From assembly GCF_007655005.1 (NCBI RefSeq), contig NZ_SZVW01000008.1, forward strand, positions 62,001 to 126,000: a stretch of DNA of 64,000 nucleotides. Reading direction: 5' to 3'. Both the position numbers and the translations under genes were made by a program. This stretch comes from Streptomyces tibetensis (GTDB lineage Bacteria > Actinomycetota > Actinomycetes > Streptomycetales > Streptomycetaceae). The notes under the pieces are model-generated. The model searched no databases, was not told where the DNA came from, and saw nothing but the letters and a program-made list of their open reading frames with translations. Shown piece after piece: positions 51,803 through 60,817 of this stretch (position 1 is its first letter; each line of letters opens with the position of its first letter).

Positions 51803-53206
51803 TCAGTACGTCCAGCGGTACGCCGCCGCCACCCGGTCGTCGTCCAGACCGGCGACGGACGCCAGTTCCCCGAGGCGTACGGCGATCACCGCGTCGGCCA
51901 GGACCGGGCCGAGGGCCGCGCGCAGGGCCTCGTCCGCGCGGAACTCCTCGACGGCCTGCTCCAAAGACACCGGCAGCCGCCGCACGCCCCGGCCCGCCGC
52001 CTCGGCCTCGCCCAGGTGGGCCGGATCGCCGGTGGTCTCGTCGGGGAGGGCGGCGGACGAGGTCAGGCCGTCCAGCCCGGCGACGATCAGGGAGCCGATC
52101 GCGAGGTAGGGGTTGGCGGCCAGGTCGACGGGCTTGATCTCCAGGTTGGCGGCCCGGTCGCGCAGGCCCGCGGTGCCGGTGACGACGCGGAGCGCGGTCT
52201 CCCGGGTCTCGCGGCCCCAGGCGGTGAACACCCCGGCCCACTGGGAGGGCCTGAGCCGCAGGTAGCTGGCGGGGCTCGGGGCGGTGACGGCCGTGAGGGC
52301 GGGCAGGTGGGCGAGGATGCCGGCCGTCAACGATTCCGCCTCGGCGGTCATGCCGTACCGGCCGGCGCCGCCGGAGTGCAGGTTGACCCCGTCGCGCCAG
52401 GCGGACAGGTGGACGTGCCCGCCGTTCCCCACGCCCCGGCCCACGACGGCCGGGGCGAACGACACCCTCAGCCCGTGCCGCCCTGCCACCGCCCGGACGG
52501 TCTGCCGGACCAGCACGCTGAGGTCGGCCGCCGCCACCGGATCGACGGCACCCACCGAGATCTCGAACTGCCCGGCCGCGTACTCGGGATGCAGCTGTTC
52601 GACCTCGATGCCCTGGGCCGCGCACGCCGCCAGCACGTCGGCGGTGTAGTCACAGAGCTCGACCTGCCGGGTCGCCCCGTACGCCGGTCCGGTCGTCGCG
52701 GGCACGAACGCGTCGCCGGGGGCGTCGCCCCGGGCCACCGTCCACTCGACCTCGATGGCCGCCTTGAAGGTGAGGCCGTGCCGCTCGGCCGCCTCGGTGA
52801 CGATCCGGCGCAGGAACGTGCGGGTGCAGCCGGGGTGCCGCTCGCCGTCCTGGGTGATCCGGTCCACCGGCGTCCAGGCCCAGCCGGGCTGCCCGGACAG
52901 GACGACGAGCCGCTCCAGAGCCGGGTACAGGCGCAGGTCGCCGTCGGGGGAGCCCAGGACGTCGGTGGTGACGATGGAGTCGTCCGCCAGGAACGTGTCG
53001 AACACCGGCGACATGCCGACGCCCCAGGCCGCGGCGGAGGAGAGCCGGGCCGTCGGGACGGTCTTCACCCGGCCGATGCCCGCGGTGTCGACGTAGGCCA
53101 GCACCACACCGTGCACACCCCGGCCGGCGAGCTCGCCGCTCAGCGCGGTGGCCCGCTCGACGTCGCCGGGACGGCCGCCGGGCACGGGATCGGCCAGGGT
53201 GGTCAT
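51803..53206 (-). CDS. glutamine synthetase-like enzyme
   Basis: A 467-residue GS-fold ligase, expected to join glutamate to an amine or ammonia using ATP. Active-site blocks are recognisable: IEVEWTV, LHPEYAAGQFEISVG, VGNGGHVHLSAW, YLRLRPSQWAG, and LEIKPVDLAANPYLA. The divergent set places it outside housekeeping GlnA and near FluG/gamma-glutamylamide synthetases. The gene pairs with the amidohydrolase. ATG 53206; the methyltransferase gene lies 46 nt upstream on the same strand. Confidence 0.87.
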   Translation of the reverse strand: MTTLADPVPGGRPGDVERATALSGELAGRGVHGVVLAYVDTAGIGRVKTVPTARLSSAAAWGVGMSPVFDTFLADDSIVTTDVLGSPDGDLRLYPALERLVVLSGQPGWAWTPVDRITQDGERHPGCTRTFLRRIVTEAAERHGLTFKAAIEVEWTVARGDAPGDAFVPATTGPAYGATRQVELCDYTADVLAACAAQGIEVEQLHPEYAAGQFEISVGAVDPVAAADLSVLVRQTVRAVAGRHGLRVSFAPAVVGRGVGNGGHVHLSAWRDGVNLHSGGAGRYGMTAEAESLTAGILAHLPALTAVTAPSPASYLRLRPSQWAGVFTAWGRETRETALRVVTGTAGLRDRAANLEIKPVDLAANPYLAIGSLIVAGLDGLTSSAALPDETTGDPAHLGEAEAAGRGVRRLPVSLEQAVEEFRADEALRAALGPVLADAVIAVRLGELASVAGLDDDRVAAAYRWTY

Positions 53207-53252
53207 GCGTCCTCCCGCGGTTTGCCGGACTTCTGCGACGAGGGCGGCGCCG

Positions 53253-54065
53253 TCAGGGCTTGACGGCCACCGCGCCGTACTGCGGTACCACGACGGCCGA
53301 TCCGGGCTCGGCGCGCCACTGCCCGCACGACACCATGCCGGGTTCGAGCAGCTCCAGGCCCTCGAAGAACGCGGCGATGTCCGCGCCGCTGCGGGCCGTG
53401 ATCGGGGGAGTGGCGTTCTCGTTCCAGAACTTCATGGCCGGGATCTGGCCCGCGCCGCCCAGCTCGTCGTCGAAGGTCGGGTGGGTGAGGACCAGGAAGC
53501 TGCCGGAGGGCACCGCGGCCATCACCCGGCGGACGATGTCCCGGGCCTTGTCGACGTCCAGGACGAAATTGAGGATGCCCAGCATCATCACGGCGACGGG
53601 TTCGGTGAGGTCGAGGGTGCGCCCGGCCCGTTCGACGATGGCGTCCGGGTCGTGCACATCGGCGTCGACGTAGTCGGTGACGCCGTCGGGGGTGCCGGTG
53701 AGCAGGGTGCGGGCGTGCACCAGCACGATCGGGTCGTTGTCGACGTAGACGACGCGCGAGTCGGGCGCCAGCCGCTGGGCGATCTCGTGGGTGTTGTCCG
53801 CCGTCGGCAGTCCCGTGCCGATGTCCAGGAACTGCCGTACTCCACGGTCACCGGCGAGGACCGACACGGCCCGGCCGAGGAAGTCCCGGTCCGCCCGGGC
53901 GATGTCCCGGATGATCGGGAACATGCCGGCGACGTGCTCGCCGACCCGCTGGTCGACCTCGTAGTTGTCCTTGCCGCCGATCCAGTAGTTCCACACGCGC
54001 GCGTTGTGCGCCACACCGGTGTTCAGTCTCGTGGACCCTCCCGAAGGGGTGTGGCCATCACTCAC
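53253..54065 (-). CDS. SAM-dependent methyltransferase (PF04672 type)
   Basis: A 270-residue methyltransferase of the family abundant in actinomycetes. The diagnostic VWNYWIGGKDNYEVD is near the N-terminus; SAM binding is in QFLDIGTGLPTADNTHEIAQR. Substrates of this family are mostly unknown. GTG 54065 has AGGAGAGGA 6 nt upstream; the longer frame to 54089 is rejected. It heads the methyltransferase/GS-like/amidohydrolase run, though co-function is not established. Confidence 0.88.
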   Translation of the reverse strand: MSDGHTPSGGSTRLNTGVAHNARVWNYWIGGKDNYEVDQRVGEHVAGMFPIIRDIARADRDFLGRAVSVLAGDRGVRQFLDIGTGLPTADNTHEIAQRLAPDSRVVYVDNDPIVLVHARTLLTGTPDGVTDYVDADVHDPDAIVERAGRTLDLTEPVAVMMLGILNFVLDVDKARDIVRRVMAAVPSGSFLVLTHPTFDDELGGAGQIPAMKFWNENATPPITARSGADIAAFFEGLELLEPGMVSCGQWRAEPGSAVVVPQYGAVAVKP

Positions 54066-54205
54066 GACTCGTCCTCTCCTCGCACGCACGACCCAAGCCG
54101 GTCACCGCCGTCATTGTGCCGCTCCGGTGATCAGCTGTCCCGGGAATCGGCGGAGCGGGAACGGCGGTTGGCGCTGGAGAGGAGCTTGTCGGCGTGTCGG
54201 ACGGC

Positions 54206-55021
54206 CTAGGTGGGGCTCGCTGCGGGCGACTTGCCGGCCAGGACGTCCTGCAGTCGCTGGGTGCCCTGCTGCACCGCCTGCTTGGTGGAGTCGTTCTCGT
54301 CCCCGTCGAGTCCGCCCGCCGTGACGGTGATCGCGTCGTCGCCGACCCGTACGGCGGCGACGTCCAGGGTCAGTGTGGCGTCGTCGCCGCCGGCCGAGCC
54401 CTGCACCGTCACGCGCAGGCCCTGCCGGGCGTCGCCCACCTTGGGCAGTGAGATCTCGATGACCTGGACGGTGCGCTTGTCCTTGCCGTCGGTCACGGTG
54501 AACTGGTCGCACTTCTCCGGCAGGGTCGCCATCCAGTTCAGGGAGTCCTGCGGATCGGTCCGGTCGTAGGAGGCGACCTGGTACAGCAGGCGGGAGTCGC
54601 CCTGCTCGAAGCCGCGCAACTCGGACGCGCCCGACGGCCTGCCCAGCAGATCGTCGTCGAACAGGGAGTCCATGAGCCGCTGGCAGTCGGAGGCCTGGGC
54701 CTTGGCGGTGAGGAAGTCGGAGACGTCGACGGTGCCGATGAGGAGGCTGTCGTGCCAGTTCTCCGCCTCCGTGTCCTTGACCTGAGTCCAGTCGTCCTCG
54801 ATGTCCGCCTCGGTGATCAGGGCCGTGCGCGCGCCGTCCGTGGAGAGGGTGGCGGTGGGGGAGGGCGTCTGCCGCATCTCGGCGACCTGGGACGCGGTGA
54901 CGCCGGAGACCCGCGAACCGTCCGTGCCGGCGTCGTCCGAGCAGGCGGCGGTGGAGAGCAGCGTGCCTGCCGCCAGCGAAGAGGAGAGAACACGGACGAG
55001 CCTGGACGGACGACGGGTCAT
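54206..55021 (-). CDS. lipoprotein of unknown function
   Basis: A 271-residue secreted lipoprotein. The lipobox is LSTAAC with C27 as the modified residue, after a short signal (MTRRPSRLVRVLSSSLAAG). The mature part is acidic and reads as a small lipoprotein fold seen in actinobacterial LpqN/sensor-like proteins, but I do not recognise a family with confidence. ATG 55021. It is divergent from the XRE-cupin regulator gene, separated by 203 nt. Confidence 0.75.
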   Translation of the reverse strand: MTRRPSRLVRVLSSSLAAGTLLSTAACSDDAGTDGSRVSGVTASQVAEMRQTPSPTATLSTDGARTALITEADIEDDWTQVKDTEAENWHDSLLIGTVDVSDFLTAKAQASDCQRLMDSLFDDDLLGRPSGASELRGFEQGDSRLLYQVASYDRTDPQDSLNWMATLPEKCDQFTVTDGKDKRTVQVIEISLPKVGDARQGLRVTVQGSAGGDDATLTLDVAAVRVGDDAITVTAGGLDGDENDSTKQAVQQGTQRLQDVLAGKSPAASPT

Positions 55022-55224
55022 CGGGAGTGCCTCCTGAGAACGTGACGCGTGCCCTCAGCGCACCACCGCCCTTGGCGGTCCACCACCGGCGTCGGACCGT
55101 TCGGGTGAGCACCTGGCCGCCGCTCGGGGCACACCTGCGGGGCCCTGGCGCCAGGCCTTGCGCGCGCTGTTCAATGAAGCTGCACAGCGTGCACCGTTTT
55201 CCCGACCGAGCAGAGGAGCCGCCC

Positions 55225-55947
55225 GTGTCTCCCGCCGTCGTGCCGCCCGTCGGCGCGCGCATCCGGCAGGCGCGCCTGGAGCGCGGGACGAGCCTGCGCG
55301 CGCTGGCCCGGGAGATCGGGGTGTCGGCGAGTCTCGTGTCGCAGATCGAGACCGGCAAGAGCCAGCCGTCCGTCAGCACGCTGTACGCGATCACCACGAC
55401 GCTGGGGATCTCCGTGGAGTCGCTCTTCGACGCCCGGGAGGAGGCCGCGTCGATCCCGCCCGCCACGACCCGGCCCGCGGGCCCGCCCGCCGCGTCCCCC
55501 GCCACCGTGCCGCCCGCCGCGTCCCCCTCCACCGTGCCGCTCACGGCGTCCCCCGCCACCGTGCCGCTTGCCCTCGCGGCCCTCGCCGCCGAGTCGGGGC
55601 GGCGGATCGGGCCGCTGGTCGCCGCGGGCGGGCGCGAGACGCTGGAGCTGGACTCGGGGGTGGTGTGGGAGCGGCTCGGGCGGGTCCCGGGCGTGGACAC
55701 CGACTTCCTGCTGGTGACGTACCGGCCCGGGGGATCGTCCTCCGGCTCGGGAGCGCTGATGCGGCACCCCGGCACCGAGTACGGCTATCTGACCTCCGGC
55801 GAGCTGATCCTCACCCTCGCCTTCGAGGAGTACACACTGCGGCCGGGCGATTCCGTCTGCTTCGAGTCGACGACCCCCCACCGCTACCGCAACGATGGAG
55901 AGGTACCCGCGATGGGCGTCTGGTTCGTGTCCGGCGATGTTCAGTGA
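55225..55947 (+). CDS. XRE family regulator with cupin domain
   Basis: A 240-residue regulator: XRE helix-turn-helix (TSLRALAREIGVSASLVSQIETGKSQ, about residues 22-47), a linker made of three 27-bp repeats (PPAASPATV), and a cupin (MRHPGTEYGYLTSGELILTLAFEEYTLRPGD) that senses a small molecule. The start is GTG 55225, with AGAGGAG 6 nt upstream. It is the first gene of a seven-gene unit and is the obvious controller of the downstream catabolic genes. Confidence 0.9.
   Translation: MSPAVVPPVGARIRQARLERGTSLRALAREIGVSASLVSQIETGKSQPSVSTLYAITTTLGISVESLFDAREEAASIPPATTRPAGPPAASPATVPPAASPSTVPLTASPATVPLALAALAAESGRRIGPLVAAGGRETLELDSGVVWERLGRVPGVDTDFLLVTYRPGGSSSGSGALMRHPGTEYGYLTSGELILTLAFEEYTLRPGDSVCFESTTPHRYRNDGEVPAMGVWFVSGDVQ
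55483..55563 (+). repeat. three 27-bp repeats in the regulator linker
   Basis: In-frame units at 55483-55509, 55510-55536 and 55537-55563 encode PPAASPATV, PPAASPSTV and PLTASPATV. Confidence 0.9.
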
Positions 55948-55999
55948 CGCTTGACACCCATCGCCCACGGGCGTTCACTCCGAAGTGGGGGTGGTCGCC

Positions 56000-57469
56000 A
56001 TGGCGATCCGCACATACGGCCCCAACGCCGTCGACTGGGAAGAGCGCATCGACCTGGACCGGCTGCGTGGACAGCGGCTGGCCCGGCTGCACGCATCACT
56101 GAACCGCTCCGAGCTCGGCGCGGTGCTCAGCTTCGACTTCGCCAACATCCGCTACATGACGGCCACCCACATCGGCACCTGGGCGATGGACAAACTGATC
56201 CGCTTCGCCCTGCTGGTGCGCGACGGCGAACCGGTCGTCTGGGACTTCGGCTCCGCCGCCCGCCACCACCAGCTGTACAACCCCTGGCTCGACTACGGCG
56301 ACGGCGAGGGCGGCCCGCCCACCGGCGCCCGGGCCGGCATCTCCACCCTGCGCGGCGCCTTCCACCCGGACGCCGGGATCGCCGAGGACGTGGCGGCCAA
56401 GATCGCCGCCGAGCTGCGCGACCACGGGCTCGCGGGCGAACCCCTCGGCGTCGACGTCGCCGAGATGCCGGTCCTTTCCGCGCTGCGCGCCGAGGGCGTC
56501 GACGTCGTCGACGGACAGCAGGTGTTCCTGGAGGCCCGGCGCATCAAGACCGGCGACGAGATCGCCCTGCTCACCCAGGCCTGCGCCATGGTCGACGCGG
56601 CCTACGAGGAGCTGTACGGGTACCTGCGCCCGGGGGTGCGCGAGAACGAGTGCGTCGGCGTGGTCAGCAAGGTGCTGTACGACCTCGGCAGCGAGTACGT
56701 CGAAGGGGTCAACGCCATCTCGGGCGAACGCTGTTCGCCGCATCCGCACGTCTACAGCGACCGTCTGATCCGCCCCGGCGACCCCGCCTTCTTCGACATC
56801 CTGCACAGCCACCTCGGCTACCGCACCTGCTACTACCGGACGTTCGCCGTGGGCAGCGCGTCGCGGGCGCAGCGGGACGCGTACGTGCGCTGCCGGGAGT
56901 ACATGGACGAGGCGATCGCCCTGGTCCGGCCGGGTGCCACCACCGCCGACATCGTGCGGGTCTGGCCGCGCGCCGAGGAGTTCGGCTTCGCCGACGAGAC
57001 CGCCGCCTTCGCCCTCCAGTACGGCCACGGCGTCGGCCTGTCGATCTGGGAGAAGCCGATCTTCAGCCGGCTGGTCTCCCTCGACCACCCCGAAGTCCTG
57101 CAGGAGGGCATGGTGTTCGCCCTGGAGACGTACTGGCCGGCCGCCGACGGCTGGTCCGCCGCCCGGATCGAGGAGGAACTGGTCGTCACCGCCGAGGGCT
57201 GCGAGGTCATCACCAAGTTCCCCGCCGAGGAACTGCTGGTGGCCGGGCGCAAGTACTGGACTGTGGGCGGCGAACTGAACACCCGCCGCGAGGCCCAGTC
57301 CCACCTCAACACCAAAGACGGCGTGCGGGCAACGACTCGGGACCGCTCACCCGCGGACACCGGGGACCGCTCCCGCGCGGACACCGGGGACCGCTCCCGC
57401 GCGGTGACCGGGGACCGCTCATCCGCGCACACGTCGGACCGCCGGCGGACGAGCCACGAGGACCGCTGA
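56000..57469 (+). CDS. M24 family metallopeptidase-like protein with altered metal site
   Basis: A 489-residue creatinase/aminopeptidase P-fold protein, of the size and layout of M24 enzymes that act on non-peptide substrates (for example DMSP lyase DddP). Expected metal ligands: D266 (FFDI), H343 (YGHGVG), E376 (ALETYWP) and E391-E393 are kept, but the second Asp, normally 11 residues after D266, is C277 (GYRTCYYRTF). The last 45 residues are four 24-bp repeats of the type GDRSRADT. ATG 56000 is preferred; GTG 55985 is in frame. It overlaps the next gene by 1 nt. Confidence 0.87.
   Translation: MAIRTYGPNAVDWEERIDLDRLRGQRLARLHASLNRSELGAVLSFDFANIRYMTATHIGTWAMDKLIRFALLVRDGEPVVWDFGSAARHHQLYNPWLDYGDGEGGPPTGARAGISTLRGAFHPDAGIAEDVAAKIAAELRDHGLAGEPLGVDVAEMPVLSALRAEGVDVVDGQQVFLEARRIKTGDEIALLTQACAMVDAAYEELYGYLRPGVRENECVGVVSKVLYDLGSEYVEGVNAISGERCSPHPHVYSDRLIRPGDPAFFDILHSHLGYRTCYYRTFAVGSASRAQRDAYVRCREYMDEAIALVRPGATTADIVRVWPRAEEFGFADETAAFALQYGHGVGLSIWEKPIFSRLVSLDHPEVLQEGMVFALETYWPAADGWSAARIEEELVVTAEGCEVITKFPAEELLVAGRKYWTVGGELNTRREAQSHLNTKDGVRATTRDRSPADTGDRSRADTGDRSRAVTGDRSSAHTSDRRRTSHEDR
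57338..57433 (+). repeat. four 24-bp repeats at the end of the M24 gene
   Basis: Units at 57338, 57362, 57386 and 57410 encode the octapeptides RDRSPADT, GDRSRADT, GDRSRAVT and GDRSSAHT. Confidence 0.92.
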
Positions 57470-58446
57470 TGGACGCCACCGCGCTCCTCGACCGGTACGA
57501 GCGGATGAACGTCATCCGCCGGACGGAGAAGGCCGCCCACGACCTGTTCCTGCAGGGGCTGGTGAAGGGCACCACGCACCTGGCCGCCGGGCAGGAGGCG
57601 ATCGCTGTGGGCGCGAGCGCCGCCCTGCGCCCGGACGACTATGTGTTCGCCACCTATAGGGGCCACCACCACGCCCTCGCCCGGGGCGCCACGCCCGAGG
57701 AGTGCCTCGCGGAGCTGATGAGCCGGGCGACCGGGCTGTGTCGGGCCAAGGGCGGCTCCATGCACCTGACCAAGGCGGCCACCGGCATGCTCGGTTCGTA
57801 CGCCATCGTCGGCGCCCATCTGCCGATGGCGGTGGGCGCTGCCTGGTCGGCCCGGCTGCGCGGCACCGAGCAGCTCGCGGTCGCCTTCTTCGGCGACGGC
57901 GCGACCAACATCGGCGCCTTCCACGAGTCCCTCAACCTGGCCGCCGTGTGGAAGCTGCCGGTGCTGTTCGTGTGCGAGAACAACCTCTACATGGAGTACA
58001 CACCGATCGCCGACGTCACGGCCGTGCCCCGCCCCGCCGCCGACCGGGCCCCCGCCCACGGCATCCCGGGCGAGGTCGTCGACGGAAACGACGTCGTGGC
58101 GGTCGAGGAGGCGGTGGGGCGGCTGGCACGGCGGGCCCGGGCCGGAGAGGGACCGGCCGTGCTGGAGGCCGAGACCTACCGCCACTTCGGGCACAGTCGC
58201 GCCGACCCGGCGGCCTACCGCCCGGCCGAGGAGGTCGAACGCTGGCTCAAGCACGACCCGTTGGACCTCGCGCGGGGGCGCCTGGCCGAGCTCGGGGTGG
58301 GCGAGGAGACGGTCGCCGGGGCCGACGGGCGGGCCCGGGCCGTGGTGGAGCGGGCCGTGGAGGCGGCGAAGGCCGCGCCGCCGCCCGATCCGCGTGAGGC
58401 ACTGACCGACGTGTGGGCGGACGGAGGTGCCGCATGGCGGACGTGA
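57469..58446 (+). CDS. thiamine-diphosphate dehydrogenase E1 component, alpha subunit
   Basis: A 325-residue E1 alpha subunit of the pyruvate/acetoin/branched-chain dehydrogenase family. The ThDP motif is FFGDGATNIGAFHESLNLAAVWKLPVLFVCENN; RGHHHALARG and KGGSMHL are typical of acetoin and pyruvate E1. It pairs with the beta subunit encoded downstream (13-nt overlap). No E2 or E3 gene is in the window, so the complex may use subunits encoded elsewhere or act as a stand-alone decarboxylase/lyase. Confidence 0.93.
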   Translation: MDATALLDRYERMNVIRRTEKAAHDLFLQGLVKGTTHLAAGQEAIAVGASAALRPDDYVFATYRGHHHALARGATPEECLAELMSRATGLCRAKGGSMHLTKAATGMLGSYAIVGAHLPMAVGAAWSARLRGTEQLAVAFFGDGATNIGAFHESLNLAAVWKLPVLFVCENNLYMEYTPIADVTAVPRPAADRAPAHGIPGEVVDGNDVVAVEEAVGRLARRARAGEGPAVLEAETYRHFGHSRADPAAYRPAEEVERWLKHDPLDLARGRLAELGVGEETVAGADGRARAVVERAVEAAKAAPPPDPREALTDVWADGGAAWRT

Positions 58447-59414
58447 TCACCTACCGGGACGCCGTCGCCGAGGGCATCGCCCGCGAGATGCGGCGGGACG
58501 CGTCGGTGGTGTGCCTCGGGGAGGACATCGGCGCGGCCGGAGGAGTGTTCAAGACGACCACGGGGCTGCTGGAGGAGTTCGGACCCGAGCGCGTGTGGGA
58601 CACGCCCATCTCCGAACAGGCCATCGTGGGCGCGGCGATGGGCGCCGCCATGACCGGGATGCGGCCCGTGGCGGAGATCATGTTCTCCGACTTCCTGGCC
58701 TGCTGCTGGGACTACCTCGCCAACGAGATCCCCAAGGTCCGCTACATGACCGGCGGCCAGGTGACCGTGCCCCTCGTCGTGCGCACCGCCAACGGCGGCG
58801 GACTCGGCTTCGGCGCGCAGCACTCCCAGGCCACCGAGAACTGGGCCCTGGCCGTCCCCGGGCTCAAGGTCGCGGCGCCGGCGACACCCGCCGACGTCAT
58901 CGGCATGTTGGCGGCCGCGATCCGCAGCGACGACCCGGTGGTCTTCTTCGAGCACAAGGGACTGCTCGCGACCAAGGGCCCGCCGCCCCCGCCCGATCAC
59001 GTCGTCGAGCTGGGCCGGGCCGCGGTCGTCCGCGAGGGTGGCGACATCACGCTCGTCGCGTTGGCGTCGATGGTTCCCCTGGCTTTGAAGGCCGCCGAGG
59101 TCCTGGCCGGGGAGGGCGTCGAGGCCGAGGTGGTCGACCTGCGTTGCCTGGTCCCGCTCGACGCCGCGACCGTCCTCGCCTCGCTGCGCAGGACCTCCCG
59201 GCTCGTCACCGTCGAGGAGAACCCGTACCAGGGCGGCTGGGGCGCCACCGTCGTCTCGGTCGTCGCCGACGAGGGATTCGGGCTGCTGGACGCGCCGGTG
59301 CGGCGGGTGGCGGGGGAGTGCGTCCCGCTGCCGTTCGCCGACGCGCTGGAGGAACAGGTCGTCCCGACCGTCGACAAGGTCGTCACGGAGGTTCGCCGAC
59401 TCGCCGCCTACTGA
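58434..59414 (+). CDS. thiamine-diphosphate dehydrogenase E1 component, beta subunit
   Basis: A 326-residue E1 beta subunit: TYRDAVAEGIAREMRRD, GEDIGAAGGVFKTTTGLLEEFGPERVWDTPISEQAIVGAA (the transketolase-type active-site region), and YQGGWGATVVS. ATG 58434 has GGAGGTG 5-8 nt upstream. The pair with the upstream subunit is the AcoAB/PdhAB-like arrangement. Confidence 0.93.
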   Translation: MADVITYRDAVAEGIAREMRRDASVVCLGEDIGAAGGVFKTTTGLLEEFGPERVWDTPISEQAIVGAAMGAAMTGMRPVAEIMFSDFLACCWDYLANEIPKVRYMTGGQVTVPLVVRTANGGGLGFGAQHSQATENWALAVPGLKVAAPATPADVIGMLAAAIRSDDPVVFFEHKGLLATKGPPPPPDHVVELGRAAVVREGGDITLVALASMVPLALKAAEVLAGEGVEAEVVDLRCLVPLDAATVLASLRRTSRLVTVEENPYQGGWGATVVSVVADEGFGLLDAPVRRVAGECVPLPFADALEEQVVPTVDKVVTEVRRLAAY

Positions 59415-59455
59415 GCCGCCCACCCGCCACCGCACACCCCATGGGAGGAAACGCG

Positions 59456-60817
59456 ATGACCACCAGGACACTGCTGCGCTCCGGTCACGTGATCTCGATG
59501 GACCCGGGCATCGGCGACCTGCCCCAGGGGGACGTCCTCGTCGAGGACGGCAGGATCGCAGCCGTCGAACCCGAGATCAGCGCCGACGCCGACGTCCTCG
59601 ACATGAGCGGCCGCATCGTGATCCCCGGCTTCGTCGACACCCACCGCCACACCTGGGAGGCCCCCATCCGGGGAGTCGCCCCCGACGCCACCCTCGACGA
59701 CTACTTCGTCGACATCCTCGACACCTTCGCGCCCCTGTACACCCCGCAGGACGTGTACGCCGGCAACCTCGCGGGCGCGCTGGAGTGCCTCAACGCGGGC
59801 ATCACCACGCTCGTCGACTGGTCGCACATCAACAACACCCCCGAGCACCCGGACGCGGCGATCCAGGGTCTGAGGGAGTCCGGCATCAGGGCGCAGTACG
59901 CGTACGGCAGCGCCAACACATCCCTCGCCGAGTACTGGTTCGAGAGCCGCATCGCGATCCCCGCGGACGACGTACGGCGGATCCGGTCGACGCACTTCGC
60001 GTCCGACGACGGCCTGCTGACCATGGGCCTCGCCACCCGCGGCCCGGGATTCTGCGTCGACGAGGTCGTCACCGCCGAGTGGGCGATGGCGAGGGAGCTG
60101 GGCCTGCCGATCACCGTGCACGTGGCCATGGGGCGCCTCGCCGGCCGCTTCGGCATGGTCAGGCAGCTCCACGGCCTGGGACTGCTCGGCCCGGACACCA
60201 CCTACGTCCACAGCTGCCACCTCAGCGAGGAGGAGTGGCGGATGGTCGCCGACAGCGGCGGCACGGTGTCGGTCGCGCCTCAGGTGGAGCTCCAGATGGG
60301 GCACGGCTGGCCGCCCGTGATGCAGGCCATCGAGCACGGCCTTCGCCCCGCGCTCAGCATCGACGTCGTCACCACCGTGCCCGGCGACATGTTCACCCAG
60401 ATCCGCGCGGCCTTCGGCGCCGAACGTGCCCGCGTCAACGCCGACTGCTGGCAGGCGAACATGCCTGTTCCGAGCACCATGCTGACAGCGCGTCAGATGC
60501 TGGAGACCGCCACCGTCAACGGCGCCCACGTCGCCGGTCTCGAGGACCGTACCGGCTCCCTGACGCCCGGCAAGCGCGCCGACATCGTCGCTGTCGACGC
60601 CACCGCTCCCAATGTCGCGCCGGTGCACGACGCGGTGGCCGCGGTGACGCTGTGCGCCGACGTCTCCAACGTGGACACCGTCCTCGTCGACGGCGTGATC
60701 CACAAGCGCGACGGCCGGCTCCTCGGTGACACCGCCCGCGCCCTGCGGCTCGTCGGCGAGTCCCGCGACCGGCTCCTCGCGGCGAAGGAGGCCAAGGGGG
60801 CGAAGACTCCGGCATGA
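59456..60817 (+). CDS. amidohydrolase, atrazine chlorohydrolase/N-acyl type
   Basis: A 453-residue metal-dependent amidohydrolase of the TrzN/AtzA/guanine-deaminase-like branch. The metal-binding motif is FVDTHRHTWEA (HxH), with VAMGRLAG, HSCHLSEEEW and LSIDVVTTVPGDMF following; GSLTPGKRADIVAVD is the typical end. ATG 59456 follows GGGAGGAA. Substrate (a deaminated or dehalogenated heterocycle, or a hydantoin-like ring) is not defined. Overlaps the bicupin gene by 4 nt. Confidence 0.9.
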   Translation: MTTRTLLRSGHVISMDPGIGDLPQGDVLVEDGRIAAVEPEISADADVLDMSGRIVIPGFVDTHRHTWEAPIRGVAPDATLDDYFVDILDTFAPLYTPQDVYAGNLAGALECLNAGITTLVDWSHINNTPEHPDAAIQGLRESGIRAQYAYGSANTSLAEYWFESRIAIPADDVRRIRSTHFASDDGLLTMGLATRGPGFCVDEVVTAEWAMARELGLPITVHVAMGRLAGRFGMVRQLHGLGLLGPDTTYVHSCHLSEEEWRMVADSGGTVSVAPQVELQMGHGWPPVMQAIEHGLRPALSIDVVTTVPGDMFTQIRAAFGAERARVNADCWQANMPVPSTMLTARQMLETATVNGAHVAGLEDRTGSLTPGKRADIVAVDATAPNVAPVHDAVAAVTLCADVSNVDTVLVDGVIHKRDGRLLGDTARALRLVGESRDRLLAAKEAKGAKTPA

